Below are positions 15,651-31,724 of a stretch of 64,000 bases of DNA, one piece after another (the first letter of the stretch is position 1; each line of letters starts with the position of its first letter). Under the pieces are notes generated by a model, which was not told the origin of the DNA, searched no databases, and was given only the letters and a program-made list of their open reading frames with translations. The position numbers and the translations under genes are program-made. The stretch comes from Panulirus ornatus (lineage: Eukaryota > Arthropoda > Malacostraca > Decapoda > Palinuridae): positions 21,809,017 through 21,873,016 of the forward strand of contig NC_092241.1 of the NCBI RefSeq assembly GCF_036320965.1, in the 5' to 3' direction.

Positions 15651-17115
15651 CAGTGACTAATAGACGTGAAGAATCATACATTATAAACCAGCAGGACAAC
15701 TGGCCTACAATGAGTCTTTAGTTCATAAAGTTAAGCCGCCGTCGCAAGCCAGAGCGAGAGACCTACTCGTCAAAATTGCTTTGGTAACAATATGTGGCTT
15801 TAAAACCTTCCTATTTTCATCAAAAAAGTTGGATCTTTTTGTGAGCAGAGCCTGAGGTATGATATTCTAAGTCTATTCTCATGCGGATTGAAGTATCCAG
15901 TTTAAGATAATGTCTGAAGTTTGTAAAATCTCAGACTCAGAAGATATTTAGTTTGGCTTAAACTCTTTTAAAGAAGGATCTGAGACCCACTTCTCATCTG
16001 AGTAAAAGAATGAAGAAAAAGCGATCTTCACTTGATTATCGAGAATTGTGATAGACTGAGGCAAGAAGAGAACCCTATCTTTACCAGTGATGATCAAGGT
16101 ATCAGAGCACCATTAGCATGTTTAACTACTGGAAAAAAGAGGAGCTCTAGGAAGAGCTACAACCCCTGCAGATATCCCAGATCGGTCAAGAACGATAAAG
16201 TCCTTTACACTGCAGTGAAGGCATCGTATTTAGCCTAACTTCCCCAAATTCCTGGAGGGGATCTGATCCCTTGTAATCATATATTCCTAGAGTCGTCAAC
16301 AGATGAATCATGTCTGACCTGTTGTGTGAATGGTGGTCCCTGTAAGTCATATGGATCCGTAAAACTTGAAGATGCCTTAAACATTTTAAGTAATGCATTA
16401 TTAGAGGCACATAACGTAAGGAGAGTCCTGGATCCCTTTTAATGGCTGTTTTCAAAGAGTCCTAGAATACAGGAGAGGAAACATTCTAGCTTTACCCTGC
16501 AGCTCATCCCTCGATCATAAGGATCACTCTTGATAGACAACGGCAGTTAGACGCTAAGAGTGTCAGCTGCCAAATGTCTTGTAAAACAAGTTACAAAATT
16601 GACGTTTGTAACTTTGGTTGACAATACATTTAAGCTCTCAGCTTATTTGCATTACTATAATTTGTTTTTCTGACAATATGAATAGCACTCATTGAAAGAA
16701 TCTAATAAGTTTGCTTAAAAAAGAAAATAATTCCAGGCCCGAATCTTACATGTTGGGGCTGCTAAACTTTATAGAAAAATAAGCCTCTGTTATCGAAAAA
16801 ATAATTATTAATACGAAAGAGGAGAAGGAAGAGGAGAAGGAGAATGCTTTGTTATTTGAGTTATGTTCACAATATGCATACAAAGCAGTCGTCTGCCCTT
16901 CCAGAGTAAAAGTGAAATAAAAGAATTATTATGGTTCAAAAATCACGAACTAGCCATTTCCAGTGACGACATCCGTCCAGGACTATGTTATTGCACATAT
17001 GACATATCACATGCTACATGTAACACACTTTTTACATATTACACGATAAAAGGCCACCGGGTATAACTGATTTAAGTAGTTGTTTAAAACGGAGTTGTCT
17101 AGTGAGCAAGACCTT
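15651..17115. other. Unassigned, possibly further decayed LINE
   Basis: The left part may be the decayed 5' region of the CR1/L2-like element next door, but I see no motif that proves it. A purine-rich GAGGAGAAGGAAGAGGAG tract lies near 16,820. No gene is supported. Confidence 0.4.
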
Positions 17116-17126
17116 CCTTGTCTGTA

Positions 17127-18305
17127 TCTCATGCACACCTCCCCCCAGGCTGTATCTCATGCACACCTCCCCCCAACCTGTATCTCATGCACACCTCCCC
17201 CCAGGCTGTATCTCACACACACCTCCCCCCAGGCTGTATCTCATGCACACCTCCCCCCAGGCTGTATCTCATGCACACCTCCCCCCAGGCTGTATCTCAC
17301 ACACACCTCCCCCCAGGCTGTATCTCATGCACACCTCCCCCCAGGCTGTATCTCACACACACCTCCCCCCAGGCTGTATCTCATGCACACCTCCCCCCAA
17401 CCTGTATCTCATGCACACCTCCCCCCAGGCTGTATCTCACACACACCTCCCCCCAGGCTGTATCTCATGCACACCTCCCCCCAGGCTGTATCTCACACAC
17501 ACCTCCCCCCAGGCTGTATCTCATGCACACCTCCCCCCAACCTGTATCTCATGCACACCTCCCCCAGGCTGTATCTCATGCACACCTCCCCCAGGCTGTA
17601 TCTCATGCACACCTCCCCCCAACCTGTATCTCATGCACACCTCCCCCCAGGCTGTATCTCATGCACACCTCCGCCCAGGATGTATCTCACACACACCTCC
17701 CCCCAGGCTGTATCTCACACACACCTCCCCCCAACCTGTATCTCATGCACACCTCCCCCCAGGCTGTATCTCATGCACACCTCCCCCCAGGCTGTATCTC
17801 ATGCACACTTCCCCCCAACCTGTATCTCATGCACACCTCCCCCAGGCTGTATCTCATGCACACCTCCCCCCAGGCTGTATCTCATACACACCTCCCCCCA
17901 GGCTGTATCTCATGCAAACCTCCCTCAACCTGTATCTCATGCACACCTCCCCCCAGGCTGTATCTCATGCACACCTCCCCCAACCTGTATCTCATGCACA
18001 CCTCCCCCCAGGCTGTATCTCATGCACACCTCCCCCCAGGATGTATCTCATGCAAACCTCCCCCAACCTGTATCTCATGCACACCTCCCCCCAGGCTGTA
18101 TCTCATGCACACCTCCCCCCAGGCTGTATCTCATGCACACCTCCCCCCAGGCTGTATCTCATGCACACCTCCGCCCAGGATGTATCTCATGCAAACCTCC
18201 CCCAACCTGTATCTCATGCACACCTCCCCCCAGGCTGTATCTCATGCACACCTCCCCCAGCCTGTATCTGATGCACACCTCCCCCAGCCTGTATATGATG
18301 CACAC
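17127..18305. repeat. 28-bp C-rich minisatellite, about 42 units
   Basis: The unit is a GCTGTATCTCATGCACAC core followed by CTCCCCCCAG. Common variants swap GGCTG for ACCTG, CATGCAC for CACACAC, or lose one C to give 27 bp. Because 28 is not a multiple of three, every frame cycles through all three phases. No unit phase contains a stop, so all three plus frames stay open for about 1.2 kb. The complementary strand carries a G6 run in most units. I read this as a minisatellite and not as a gene. Confidence 0.97.
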
Positions 18306-18537
18306 ATTTTGTTGGTAAAGTGTTAACCATAATGAGAAACATAGTCCTGTCATGACGCCTCTAGCACCGTGTTAAGGGAAGCGGTAACACCACCGACTCC
18401 ACACGCCCACACCTGATGTGAGAATATCGTCAGTGATCAACATTCATCACCAGATGTTCCCTGCAGAGATTCATGAATGCTAAGTTGAATCATGAAAAAA
18501 ATCTAGAACAAGAATACTCGAACATTGAAACATAAAA

Positions 18538-18682
<145 letters not shown>

Positions 18683-19001
18683 TACACAGAGCTAAGAAGT
18701 CATAAGCTTTGCTTAAGCCTAACTAGTCAGGCCACTTAGTACTGGTCTGAGCTAAGCACTCTCCTTAGAATGGCTCTTCTGTAGAACAAAACGTAGGGCA
18801 TATATTCCTCCAAAGACCAGTTACAGCTTCCCGTACTGAGTACAGAGAGATGAGATCTGGTAATTGTAAGCGGTGCTGTCGTCAGAACTATCGCAGGCAC
18901 TATCAGCGAAATCCAAGTGTGTGGCCAGCATCAACCTTGCCTTATCGTACGATCAGATAACACACATTTACTAGATTACATGGCCGATTTCCGCACTGCC
19001 G

Positions 19002-19170
19002 TATATAGTATAAATAAAGATCACGCATAAAGGCTGGGGAGTGGTCGGCAGTACACAGTTAAAAGAGTACTGAAGAACATCACACGTACCGGCAGTTATG
19101 CTAACAGATAGCAACACTTATTTACGAACATCGCGTCAGGCAGTGAATATGGTAGCCAAAGAAACACAGG
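19002..19170 (+). promoter_or_regulatory. Possible TATA promoter and first exon
   Basis: A TATATAGTATAAATAAAG motif (19,002-19,019) precedes a GGCAGTACACAG stretch that could hold a start site. An ATG at 19,098 opens a frame reading MLTDSNTYLRTSRQAVNM. It reaches an ACACAG/GTAGGAG sequence at 19,169-19,170 that would serve as a 5' splice site. The TATA-to-CA distance is about 40 bp, longer than the usual 30. No family is recognised, so the call rests only on the arrangement of signals. Confidence 0.2.
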
Positions 19171-19284
19171 TAGGAGTTAGGAATTTTATTCTTGAACCGT
19201 GTTTTCACCAAAAAATCATCCTCACATGCATAAATGTCGCCTCACTGAGTCATTTATTCATCTGAAAAAGACTGTATACATACA

Positions 19285-19516
<232 letters not shown>

Positions 19517-19524
19517 ATATATCT

Positions 19525-22155
19525 ATTTATTATTTATTTTGCTTTGTCGCTGTCTCCCGCGTTTGCGAGGTAACGCAAGGAAACAGACGAAAGAAATGGC
19601 CCAACCCACACCCATACACATGTAAATACATACACGTCCACACACGCAAATATACATACCTATACATCTCAATGTACACATATATATACACACACAGACA
19701 CATACATATATACCCATGCACAGAATTCACACTGTCTGCCTTTACTCATTCCCATCGCCACCTCGCCACACATGGAATACCATCCCCTCCCCCCTCATGT
19801 GTGCGAGGTAGCGCTAGGAAAAGACAACAAAGGCCCCATTCGTTCACACTCAGTCTCTAGCTGTAATGCATTAATGCCCGAAACCACAGCTCCCTTTCCA
19901 TATCCAGGACCCACAAAACTTTCCATGGTTTACCCCAGACGCTTCACATGCCCTGATTCAATCCATTGACAGCACGTCAACCCCGGTATATCAAATCGAT
20001 CCAAGTCACTCTATTCCTTGCCCTCCTTTCACCCTCCTGCATGTTCAGGCCCCGATCACTCAAAATCTTTTTCACTCCATCTTTCCACCTCCAATTTGGT
20101 CTCCCACTTCTCCTCGTTCCCTCCACCTCCGACACATATATCCTCTTGATCAATCTTTCCTCACTCATTCTCTCCATGTGCCCAAACCATTTCAAAACAC
20201 CCTCTTCTGCTCTCTCAACTACGCTCTTTTTATTTCCACACATCTCTCTTACCCTTACATTACTTACTCGATCAAACCACCTCACACCACACATTGTCCT
20301 CAAACATCTCATTTCCAGCACATCCATCCTCCTGCGCACAACTCTATCCATAGCCCACGCCTCGCAACCATACAACACTGTTGGAACCACTACTCCTTCA
20401 AACATACACATTTTTGCTTTCCGAGATAATGTTCTCGACTTCCAAACATTCTTCAAGGCTCCCAGGATTTTCGCCCCCTCCCCCACCCTATGATTCACTT
20501 CCTCTTCCATGGTTCCATCCGCTGCCAGATCCACTCCAAGATATCTAAAACACTTTACTTCCTCCAGTTTCTCTCCATTCAAACTTACCTCCCAATTGAC
20601 TTGACCCTCAACCCTACTGTACCTAGTAACCTTGCTCTTATTCACATTTACGCTTAACTTTCTTCTTTCACACACTTTACCAAACTCAGTCACCAGCTTC
20701 TGCAGTTTCTCAAATGAATCGGCCACCAGCGCTGTATCATCAGCGAACAACTGGCTCACTTCCTAAGCTCTCTCATCCACAACAGACTTCATACTTGCCC
20801 CTCTTTCCAAAACTCTTGAATTCACCTCCCTGACAACTCCGTTCATAAACAAATTAAACAACCATGGAGACTTCACACACCCCTGCCGCAAACCTACATT
20901 CACTGAGAACCAATCACTTTCCTCCCTTCCGACACGTACACATGCCTTACATCCTCGATAAAAACTTTTCACTGCTTCTAACAATTTGCCTCCCACACCA
21001 TATATTCTTAATACCTTCCACAGAGCATATCTATCAACTCTATCATATTCCTTCTCCAGATCCATAAATGCTACATACAAATCCATTTGCTTCTCTAAGA
21101 ATTTCTCACATACTTTCTTCAAAGCAAACACCTGATCCACACATCTTCTACCACTTCTGAAACCACGATGCTCTTCCCCAGTCTGATGCTCTGTACATGC
21201 CTTCACCCTCTCAATCAATACCCTCCCATATAATTTAAAAGGAATACTCAACAAACTAATACCTCTGTAATTTGAGCACTCACTCTTATCCCCTTTGCCT
21301 TTGTACAATGGCACTATGCAAGCATTCCGCCAATCCTCAGGCACCTAATCATGAGTCATACATACATTAAATAACCTTACCAACCAGTCAACAATGCAGT
21401 CACCCCCTTTTTTAATAGATTCCACTGCAATACCATCCAAACCCGCTGCCTTGCCGGCTTTCATCTTCCGCAAAGCTTTTACTACCTCTTCTCTGTTTAC
21501 CAAATCATTTTCCCTAACCCTCTCACTTTGCACACCACCTCAACCAAAACACCCTATATCTGTTACTCTATCATCAAACACATTCAACAAACCTTCAAAA
21601 TACTCACTCCATCTCCTTCTCACATCACCACTACTTGTTATCACCTCCCCATTAGCGCCCTTCACTGAAGTTCCCATTTGCTCCCTTGTCTTACGCACTT
21701 TATTTACCTCCTTCCAGAACATCTTTTTATTCTCCCTAAAATTTAATGATACTCTCTCACCCCAACTCTCATTTGCCCTCTTTTTCACGTCTTGCACCTT
21801 TCTCCTGACCTCCTGTCTCTATCTGTGATACATCTCCCACTCAATTGCATTTTCTCCCTGCAAAAATCGTCCTAATGCCTCTCTCTTCTCTTTCACCATT
21901 AATCTTACTTCTTCATCCCACCACTCACTACCCTTTCTAATGAACCCACCTCCCACGCTTCTCATGCCACAAGCATCTTTTGCGCAATCCATCACTGATT
22001 CCCTAATCACATCCCATTCCTTCCCCACTCCCCTTACTTACCTTTTACCATTCTGTACTCAGTCTCTCCTGGTACTTCCTCACACAAGTTTCCTTCCCAA
22101 GCTCACTTACTCTCACCACCCTCTTCAACCCAACATTCACTCTTCTTTTCTGAAA

Positions 22156-22160
<5 letters not shown>
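19525..22160 (-). mobile_element. RTE-type LINE, 5'-truncated, four premature stops, long 3' UTR
   Basis: The copy begins just after the endonuclease (FQKRRVNVGLKRVVRV) and runs through the reverse transcriptase to YRG-stop and the long 3' UTR (about 19,540-19,975). The frame is broken at 21,819, at 21,540 (CGA to TGA), at 21,345 (GAG to TAG) and at 20,763 (TGG to TAG), with few indels. This suggests a fairly young copy. FADD is intact and Gly-Gln-Arg residues around RQGCV are kept. Its truncated 5' end abuts the TA array that tails the next LINE. Confidence 0.92.

Positions 22161-22219
<59 letters not shown>
22161..22219. repeat. (TA)n array joining two LINEs head to tail
   Basis: The left edge touches the truncated 5' end of one minus-strand LINE and the right edge passes through a T-rich run into the 3' tail of the next minus-strand LINE. 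The left copy therefore appears to sit in the right copy's tail. Confidence 0.95.
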
Positions 22220-22227
<8 letters not shown>

Positions 22228-24255
22228 CTTTTTTTGCTTTGTCGCTGTCTCCCGCGTTTGCGAGGTAGCGCAAGGAAACAGACGAAAGAAATGGCCCAAC
22301 CCACCACCATACACATGTATATACATACGTCCATACACGCAAATATACATACCTACACAGCTTTCCATGGTTTACCCCAGACGATTCACATGCCTTGATT
22401 CAATCCACTGACAGCACGTCAACCCGGTATACGACATCGCTCCAATTCACTCTGTTCCTTGCCCTCCTTTCACCCTCCTGCATGTTCAGGCCCCGATCAC
22501 ACAAAATCTTTTTCACTCCATCTTTCCACCACCAATTTGGTCTCCCTCTTCTCCTCGTTCCCTCCACCTCCGACACATATATCCTCTTGGTCAATCTTTC
22601 CTCACTCATTCTCTCCATGTGACCAAACCATTTCAAAACACCCTCTTCTGCTCTCTCAACCACGCTCTTTTTATTTCCACACATCTCTCTTACCCTTACG
22701 TTACTCACTCGATCAAACCACCTCACACCACACATTGTCCTCAAACATCTCATTTCCAGCACATCCATCCTCCTGCGCAAAACTCTATCCATAGTCCATG
22801 CCTCGCAACCATACAACATTGTTGGAACCACTATTCCTTCAAACATACCCATTTTTGCTTTCCGAGATAATGTTCTCGACTTCCACATATTCTTCAAGGC
22901 TCCCAGAATTTTCGCCCCCTCCCCCACCCTATGATCCACTTCCGCTTCCATGTTTCCAACCGCTGCCAGATCCACTCCCAGATATCTAAAACACTTCACT
23001 TCCTCCAGTTTTTCTCCATTCAAACTCACCTCCCAATTGACTTGACCCTCAACCCTACTGTACCTAATAACCTTGCTCTTATTCACATTTATTCTTAACT
23101 TTCTTCTTTCACACACTTTACCAAACTCAGTCACCAGCTTCTACAGTTTCTCACATGAATCAGCCACCAGCGCTGTATCATCAGCGAACAACAACTGACT
23201 CACTTCCCAAGCTCTCTCATCCCCAACAGACTTCATACTTGCCCCTCTTTCCAAAACTCTTGCATTCACCTCCCTAACAACCCCAACCATAAAAAATTAA
23301 ACAACCATGGAGACATCACACACCCCTGCCGCAAACCTACATTCACTGAGAACCAATCACTTTCCTCTCTTCCGACACGTACACATGCCTTACATCCTCG
23401 ATAAAAACTTTTCACTGCTTCTAACAACTTGCCTCCCATACCATATATTCTTAATACCTTCCACAGAGCATCTCTATCAACTCTATCATATGCCTTCTCC
23501 AGATCCATAAATGCTACATACAAATCCATTTGATTTTCTAAGTATTTCTCACATACATTCTTCAAAGCAAACACCTGATCCACACATCCTCTACCACTTC
23601 TGAAAGCACACTGCTCTTCCCCAATCTGATGCTCTGTACATGCCTTCACCCTCTCAATCAATACCCTCCCATATGATTTACCAGGAATACTCAACAAACT
23701 TATACCTCTGTAATTTGAGCACTCACTCTTATCCCCTTTGCCTTTGTACAATGGCACTATGCACGCATTCCGCCAATCCTCAGGCACCTCACCATGAGTC
23801 ATACATACATTAAATAGCCTTACCAACCAGTCAACAATACAGTCACCCCCTTTTTTGATAAATTCCCCTGCAATACCATCCAAACCTGCTGCCTTGCCGG
23901 CTTTCATCTTCCGCAAAGCTTTTACTACCTCTTCTCTGTTTACCAAATCATTTTCCCTAACCCTCTCACTTTGCACACCACCTCGACCAAAACACCCTAT
24001 ATCTGCCACTCTATCATCAAACACATTCAACAAACCTTCAAAATACTCACTCCATCTCCTTCTCACATCACCACTACTTGTTATCACCTCCCCATTTGCG
24101 CCCTTCACTGAAGTTCCCATTTGCTCCCCTGTCTTACGCACTTTATTTACCTCCTTCCAGAACATCTTTTTATTCTCCCTAAAATTTAATGAAACTATCT
24201 CTCCCCAACTCTCATTTGCCCTTTTTTCACCTCTTGCACCTTTCTCTTGACCTCC
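22220..24255 (-). mobile_element. RTE-type LINE, short 3' UTR form, 5'-truncated
   Basis: The 3' UTR is the 150-bp short form (22,226-22,380). The coding part spans the linker to a damaged YR-VDVLSVD terminus. A long open frame at 23,266-24,165 covers the linker and most of the reverse transcriptase and breaks in an A-rich run near 23,290. A CAG-to-TAG stop lies near 23,143, and a second frame continues to 22,400. The 5' edge falls at the linker (RPQEVKRKVQEV region) against a TA palindrome. Confidence 0.9.
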
Positions 24256-24258
24256 TAT

Positions 24259-24264
24259 TTATTC

Positions 24265-24324
<60 letters not shown>

Positions 24325-24330
24325 GAATAA
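24259..24330. repeat. 72-bp palindrome centred on a TA array
   Basis: The arms TTATTCATATATACATAT and ATATGTATATATGAATAA are perfect inverted copies flanking a TA core. LINE orientation switches across it, with a minus-strand copy on the left and a plus-strand endonuclease fragment on the right. Confidence 0.9.
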
Positions 24331-24436
24331 TGAGGCACTTGAGGGAATAATTGGTATACATCGGGCGTTCAGTGTTGTAAATGGAAATGGTGAAGAGCTT
24401 GTAGATTTATGTGCTGAAAAAGGGCTGGTGATTGGT
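24331..24436 (+). mobile_element. RTE-type LINE, 106-bp endonuclease fragment
   Basis: It reads EGIIGIHRAFSVVNGNGEEL followed by VDLCAEKGLVIGD, which is the middle of the endonuclease. It is cut at both ends, by the palindrome on the left and by an abrupt change to minus-strand LINE sequence on the right. Confidence 0.85.
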
Positions 24437-25676
24437 GATTTTCCCTAAAAGTTAATGATACTCTCTCACCCTAACTCTCATTTGCCCTCTTTTTCACCAT
24501 TTGGACCTTTCTCTTGACCCCGGCCTCTTTCTTTTATACATCTCCCACTCATTTGCATTATTTCCATGCAAAAGTCGTCCAAATGCCTCTCTCTTCTCTT
24601 TCACTAATAATCCTACTTCTTCATCCCACCACTCACTACCCTCTCTAATCTGCCCACCTCCCACGCTTCTCATGCCACAAGCATATTTTGCGCAAGCCAT
24701 CACTGCTTCCCTAAATACATCCCATTCCTCCCCCACTCCCCTTTCCTCCTTTGTTCTCACCTTTTTCCGTTTTGTACTCAGTTTCTCCTGGTACATCCTC
24801 TCACAAGTCTCCTTCCCAAGGTCACTTACTCTCACCACTCTCTTCACCCCAACATTTTCTATTCTTTTCTGAAATTCTCTACACATCTTCACCTTCGCCT
24901 CCACAAAATAATGATCAGACATCACTCCAGTTGCACCTCTCAGCACATTAACATCCAAATATCTCTCTTTCGCGCGCCTATCAATTAACACGTAATCCAA
25001 TAACGCTCTCTGGCCATCTCTCCTACTTACATACGTATACTTATGTATATGTCTGTTTTTTAACCAGGTATTCCCAATCACCAGTCCTTTTTCAGCACAT
25101 AAATCTGCAAGCTCTTCATCATTTCCATTTACAACATTGAACACCCCATGTATAGCAATTATACCCTCAACTGCCAAATTACTCTCCTTTGCATTCAAAT
25201 CACCCATCACTATAACCCGGTCTCGTGCATCAAAACCACTAATACACTCATTCAGCTCCTCCCAAAACACTTGCCTCTCATGATCTTTCTACTCATGCCT
25301 AGGTGCATATGCACCAATAATCACCCATGTCTCTCCATCAACTTTCAGTTTTACCCATATCAATCTAGAGTTTACTTTCTTACACTCTATCACATATTCC
25401 CACCACTCCTGTTTCAGGAGTAGTGCTACTCCTTCCCTTCCTCTTGTCCTCTCACTAACCCCTGACTTAACTCCCAAGACATTCCCAAACCACTCTTCCC
25501 CTTTACACTTAAGCTTCGTTTCACTCAGAGCCAAAACATCCAGGTTTCTTTCCTCAAATATACTACCTATCTCCTTTTTTCTCATCTTGGTTACATCCAC
25601 AAACATTTAGACACCCCAATCTGAGCCTTCGAGGAGGATAAACACTCCAAGCCTGACTCCTTCTTCTGTTTTGATG
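24437..25676 (-). mobile_element. RTE-type LINE, 5' UTR, endonuclease and linker (3'-truncated)
   Basis: On the minus strand it runs from the distal 5' UTR through VTKMRKKEIGSIFEERNLDV, LALSETKLK, IIGAYAP, RVIVMGDLNAK and DYVLIDRRAKERYL to the linker at [13 protein letters not shown] stop follows YAPRHE at about 25,290, after which a 258-residue frame (24,494-25,270) covers most of the endonuclease and linker. Reverse transcriptase and 3' UTR are absent. The 5' end joins a plus-strand copy at 25,677. Confidence 0.9.
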
Positions 25677-28101
25677 CAGGAGGCCGGGTTATAGTGATAG
25701 GTGATTTGAATGCAAAGGTTAGTATTGTGGCAGTTGAGGGAATAATTGGTGTACATGGGGTGTTCAGTGTCCTAAAGGGAAATGGTGAAGAGCTTGTGCA
25801 TTTATGAGCTGATAAAGGACTGGTGATTGGGAATACTTGGTTTAAAAAGAAAGATATACATTAGTATACGTATGTAAGTAGGAGAGATGGCTAGAGAGCG
25901 TTATTGGATTACGTGTTAATTGATAGGCTCCCAAAAAATACTTTTGGATGTTATTTTGCTGAGAGGTGCAACTGGAGGGATGCCTGATCATTATCTTGTG
26001 GAGGGGAAGATGAAGATTTGTAGAGGTTTTCAAAAAAGAAGAGAGAAGGTTTGGGTGAAGAGATTGGTGAGAGTAAGGGAGCTTAGGAAGGGGACTTGTG
26101 TGAGGGAATACAAGGAGAGACTGAGTAGAGAATGGAAAAAGTTGAAAACAAAGGACGTAACTGGATTGGGAGAGTAATGGGAATTTAGGAATGAGTATTC
26201 AGGGAAGCAGTGATCTCTTGCGCAAAAGATGCTTGTGGCATAAGAAACGTGGGAGGTGGGAAGATTAGAAAGGGTAGTGATTGGTAGGATGAAGAAGTAA
26301 GATTATTAATGAAAGAGAAGAGAGAAGCATTTGGACGATTTTTGCAGGAAAATAATATAAATGACTGGGAGATGTATAAAAGAAAGAGGCAGGAAGTCAA
26401 GAGAAAGGAGCAAGAGGCGAAAAAGAGGGCAAATGAGAGTTGGGGTGAGAAAGTATCATTATTTTTTAAGGCGAATAAAAAGATGTTTTGGAAGGAGGCA
26501 AATAAGTGTTTAAGACGAGGGAACAAATGGAAACATCAGTGAAGGGGGTTAATGGGGAGGTGATAACAAGTAGTGGTGATGTGAGAAGGAGATAGAGTGA
26601 GTATTTTGAAGGTTTGTTGAATGTGTTTGATGATAGAGTGGCAAATATAGGGCGTTTTGGTCGAGGTGGTGTGCAAAATGAGAAGATTTGGTAAAATGAT
26701 TTGGTTAACAGAGAAGGGGTAGTAAAAGTTTTACGGAAGATGAAAGCCGGCAAGACAGCGGGTTTGGATGGTATTGCAGTGGAATTTAAAAAAAGGGGGT
26801 GACTGTGTTGTTGTCTGGTTGGTAAGGTTATTTAATGTATGTATAACTGATGGTGAGTTCCCTGACGACTGGCAGAATGCTTGCATAGTGCTATTGTACA
26901 AAGGCAAACGGCATAAAATTGAGTGCGCAAGCAAATTACAGACGTATGAGTTTGTTGAGTATTTCTGGGAATTTATATGGGAGAGTATTGATTGTGAAGG
27001 TGAAGGCATGTACAAAGGATCAGATTGGGGAAGAGCTGTGTGGTTTCAGAAGTGGTAGAGGATATGTGGATCAAGTGTTTGCGTTGGAGAATGTGTGTGA
27101 GAAATACTTAGAAACCAAATAGATTTGTATGTAGCATTTATAAATCTGGAGAAGGTATATGATAGAGTTGATAGAGACGCTCTGTGGAAGGTATTAAGAA
27201 TACATGGTGTGGGGGGTAAGTTGTTAAAAGCAAAGAAAATTTTTTATCGAGGATGTAAGGCATGTGTACGTGTAGGATGAGAGAAAAGTGATTGGTTGTC
27301 AGTGAATGTTGGTTTGCGGCAGGGGTGCGTGATGTCTCCATGGTTGTTTAATCTGTTTATGGATGTTTTTGTTAAGAAGGTGAATGCAATAGTTTTAGAA
27401 AGAGGGGCAAGTATGCAGTCTGTTGTGGATGAGAGAGCTTGGGAAGTGAGTCAATTGTTGTTCGATGATGATATAGAGCTGGTGGCTGATTCGGTGAGAA
27501 ACTGCAGAGGCTGGTGACTGAGTTTGGCAAAGTGTGTGAAAGAAGAAAGCTGAGAGCAAATGTGAATAAGAGCAAGGTTATTAGGTACATTAGGGTTGAG
27601 GGAGAAGTCATTTGGGAGGTACGTTTGAATGGAGAAAAACTGGAGGAGTTAAAGTGTTTTAGATATCTGGGAGTGGACTTGGCAGCGGATGAAACCATGG
27701 AAGCGGAAGTGAATCATAGGTTGGGGGAAGGGGCAAAAGTTCTGGGAGCGCTGAAAAATGTGTGGAAGTGGAGTACGATATCTTCGAAAGCAAAAAAGGG
27801 TATGTTAGAAGAAATAGTGGTTCCACCAATGCTATATGGTTGCGAGGCGTGGGCTATAGCTAGATATGTGCGGAGGAGGGTGTATGTGCTGGAAATGAGA
27901 TGTTTGAGGACAATATATGGTGTGAGGTGGTTTATTAGAGTAAGTAATAATAGAGATGTGTGGTAAAAAATAGAGTGTGGTTGAGAGAGCAGAAGAGGGT
28001 GTTTTGAAATGGATAGAATGAGAGAGAAAATATTGATAAAGAGGATATATGCGTCAGAAGTGGAGGGAACGAGAGGAATTGGGAGACCAAATTGGAGGTG
28101 G
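25677..28101 (+). mobile_element. RTE-type LINE, endonuclease to C-terminal domain, decayed
   Basis: The copy begins at the catalytic GDLNAK box of the endonuclease and runs through the linker, the reverse transcriptase (FDDD in place of FADD near 27,460) and the C-terminal domain to GRPNWRW, where it is cut. Many frameshifts and stops are present and its divergence is higher than that of neighbours. No 3' UTR is present. Confidence 0.88.
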
Positions 28102-29053
28102 TATTTCCTCACACAAGTCTCCTTCCCAAGCTCACTTACTGTCACCACCCTCTTCACCCCAACATTCACTCTTCTTTTCTGATAATCCATACAAACCTTC
28201 ACCTTAGCCTCCACAAGATAATGATCAGACATCCCTCCAGTTGCACCTCTCAGCACATTAACATCCAAAAGTCTCTCTTTCGCGCGCCTGTCAATTAACA
28301 CGTAATCCAATAACGCTCTCTGGCCATCTCTCCTACTTACATACGTATACTTATGTATATCTCGCTTTTTAAACCAGGTATTCCCAATCACCAGTCTTTT
28401 TTCAGCACATAAATCTACAAGCTCTTCACCATTTCCATTTACAACACTGAACACCCCATGTATACCAATTATTCCCTCAGCTGCCACATTACTCATCTTT
28501 GCATTCAAATCACCCATCACTATAACCCGGTCTTGTGCATCAAAGCCACTCATTCAGCTGCTCCCAAAACACTTGCCTCTCATGCTCTTTCTTCTCATGC
28601 CCAGGTGCATATCCACCGATAATCACCCATCTCTCTCCATCAACTTTCAGTTTTACCCATATTAATCGAGAATGTACTTTCTTACATTCTATCACATACT
28701 CCCACAACTCCTGTTTCAGGAGTAGTGCTACTCCTTCCCTTGCTCTTGTCCTCTCACTAACCCCTGACTTTACTCCCAAGACATTCCCAAACCACACTTC
28801 CCCTTTACCCTTGAGCTTCGTTTCACTCAGAGCCAAAACATCCAGGTTCCTTTCCTCAAACATACTATCTATCTCTCCTTTTTCCACATCTTGGTTACAT
28901 CCACACAATTTTTAGTCACCCCAATCTGAGTGTACGAGGAGGATGAGCACTCCCCGCGTGACTCCTCCTGTTTCCCATTTTTTAGAAAGTTAAGATACAA
29001 GGAGGGGAGGATTTCTGGCCCCCTCTCCTGTCCCCTCCAGTCGCCTTCTACGA
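28102..29053 (-). mobile_element. RTE-type LINE, 5' UTR and endonuclease (3'-truncated)
   Basis: On the minus strand it reads from the 5' UTR (about 28,915-29,053) through LALSETKLKG, IIGGYAPGHEKK, RVIVMGDLNAK, LLDYVLIDRR and MSDHYLVEAK to GKETCVRKY. A small deletion near 28,545 shifts the frame. At 28,102 it fuses to the opposite-strand copy, and at 29,053 its 5' UTR is cut and fused to reverse transcriptase sequence of another copy. Confidence 0.9.

Positions 29054-31628
<2,575 letters not shown>

Positions 31629-31724
<96 letters not shown>

Noticed and set aside
17127..18305. CRISPR-like array
   Set aside because: Repeats are directly adjacent with no unique spacers, and the genome is eukaryotic.
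17080..18326. Three overlapping plus-strand frames of about 400 codons as a repeat protein
   Set aside because: All three frames are equally open, variants do not favour any frame, and unit length changes by one base without compensation. A minisatellite explains it.
25677..28101. Twin-primed inversion joining 24,437-25,676 and 25,677-28,101
   Set aside because: The inverted segment overlaps the plus segment in element coordinates by several hundred bases and the plus copy looks more decayed, so a single event is unlikely.
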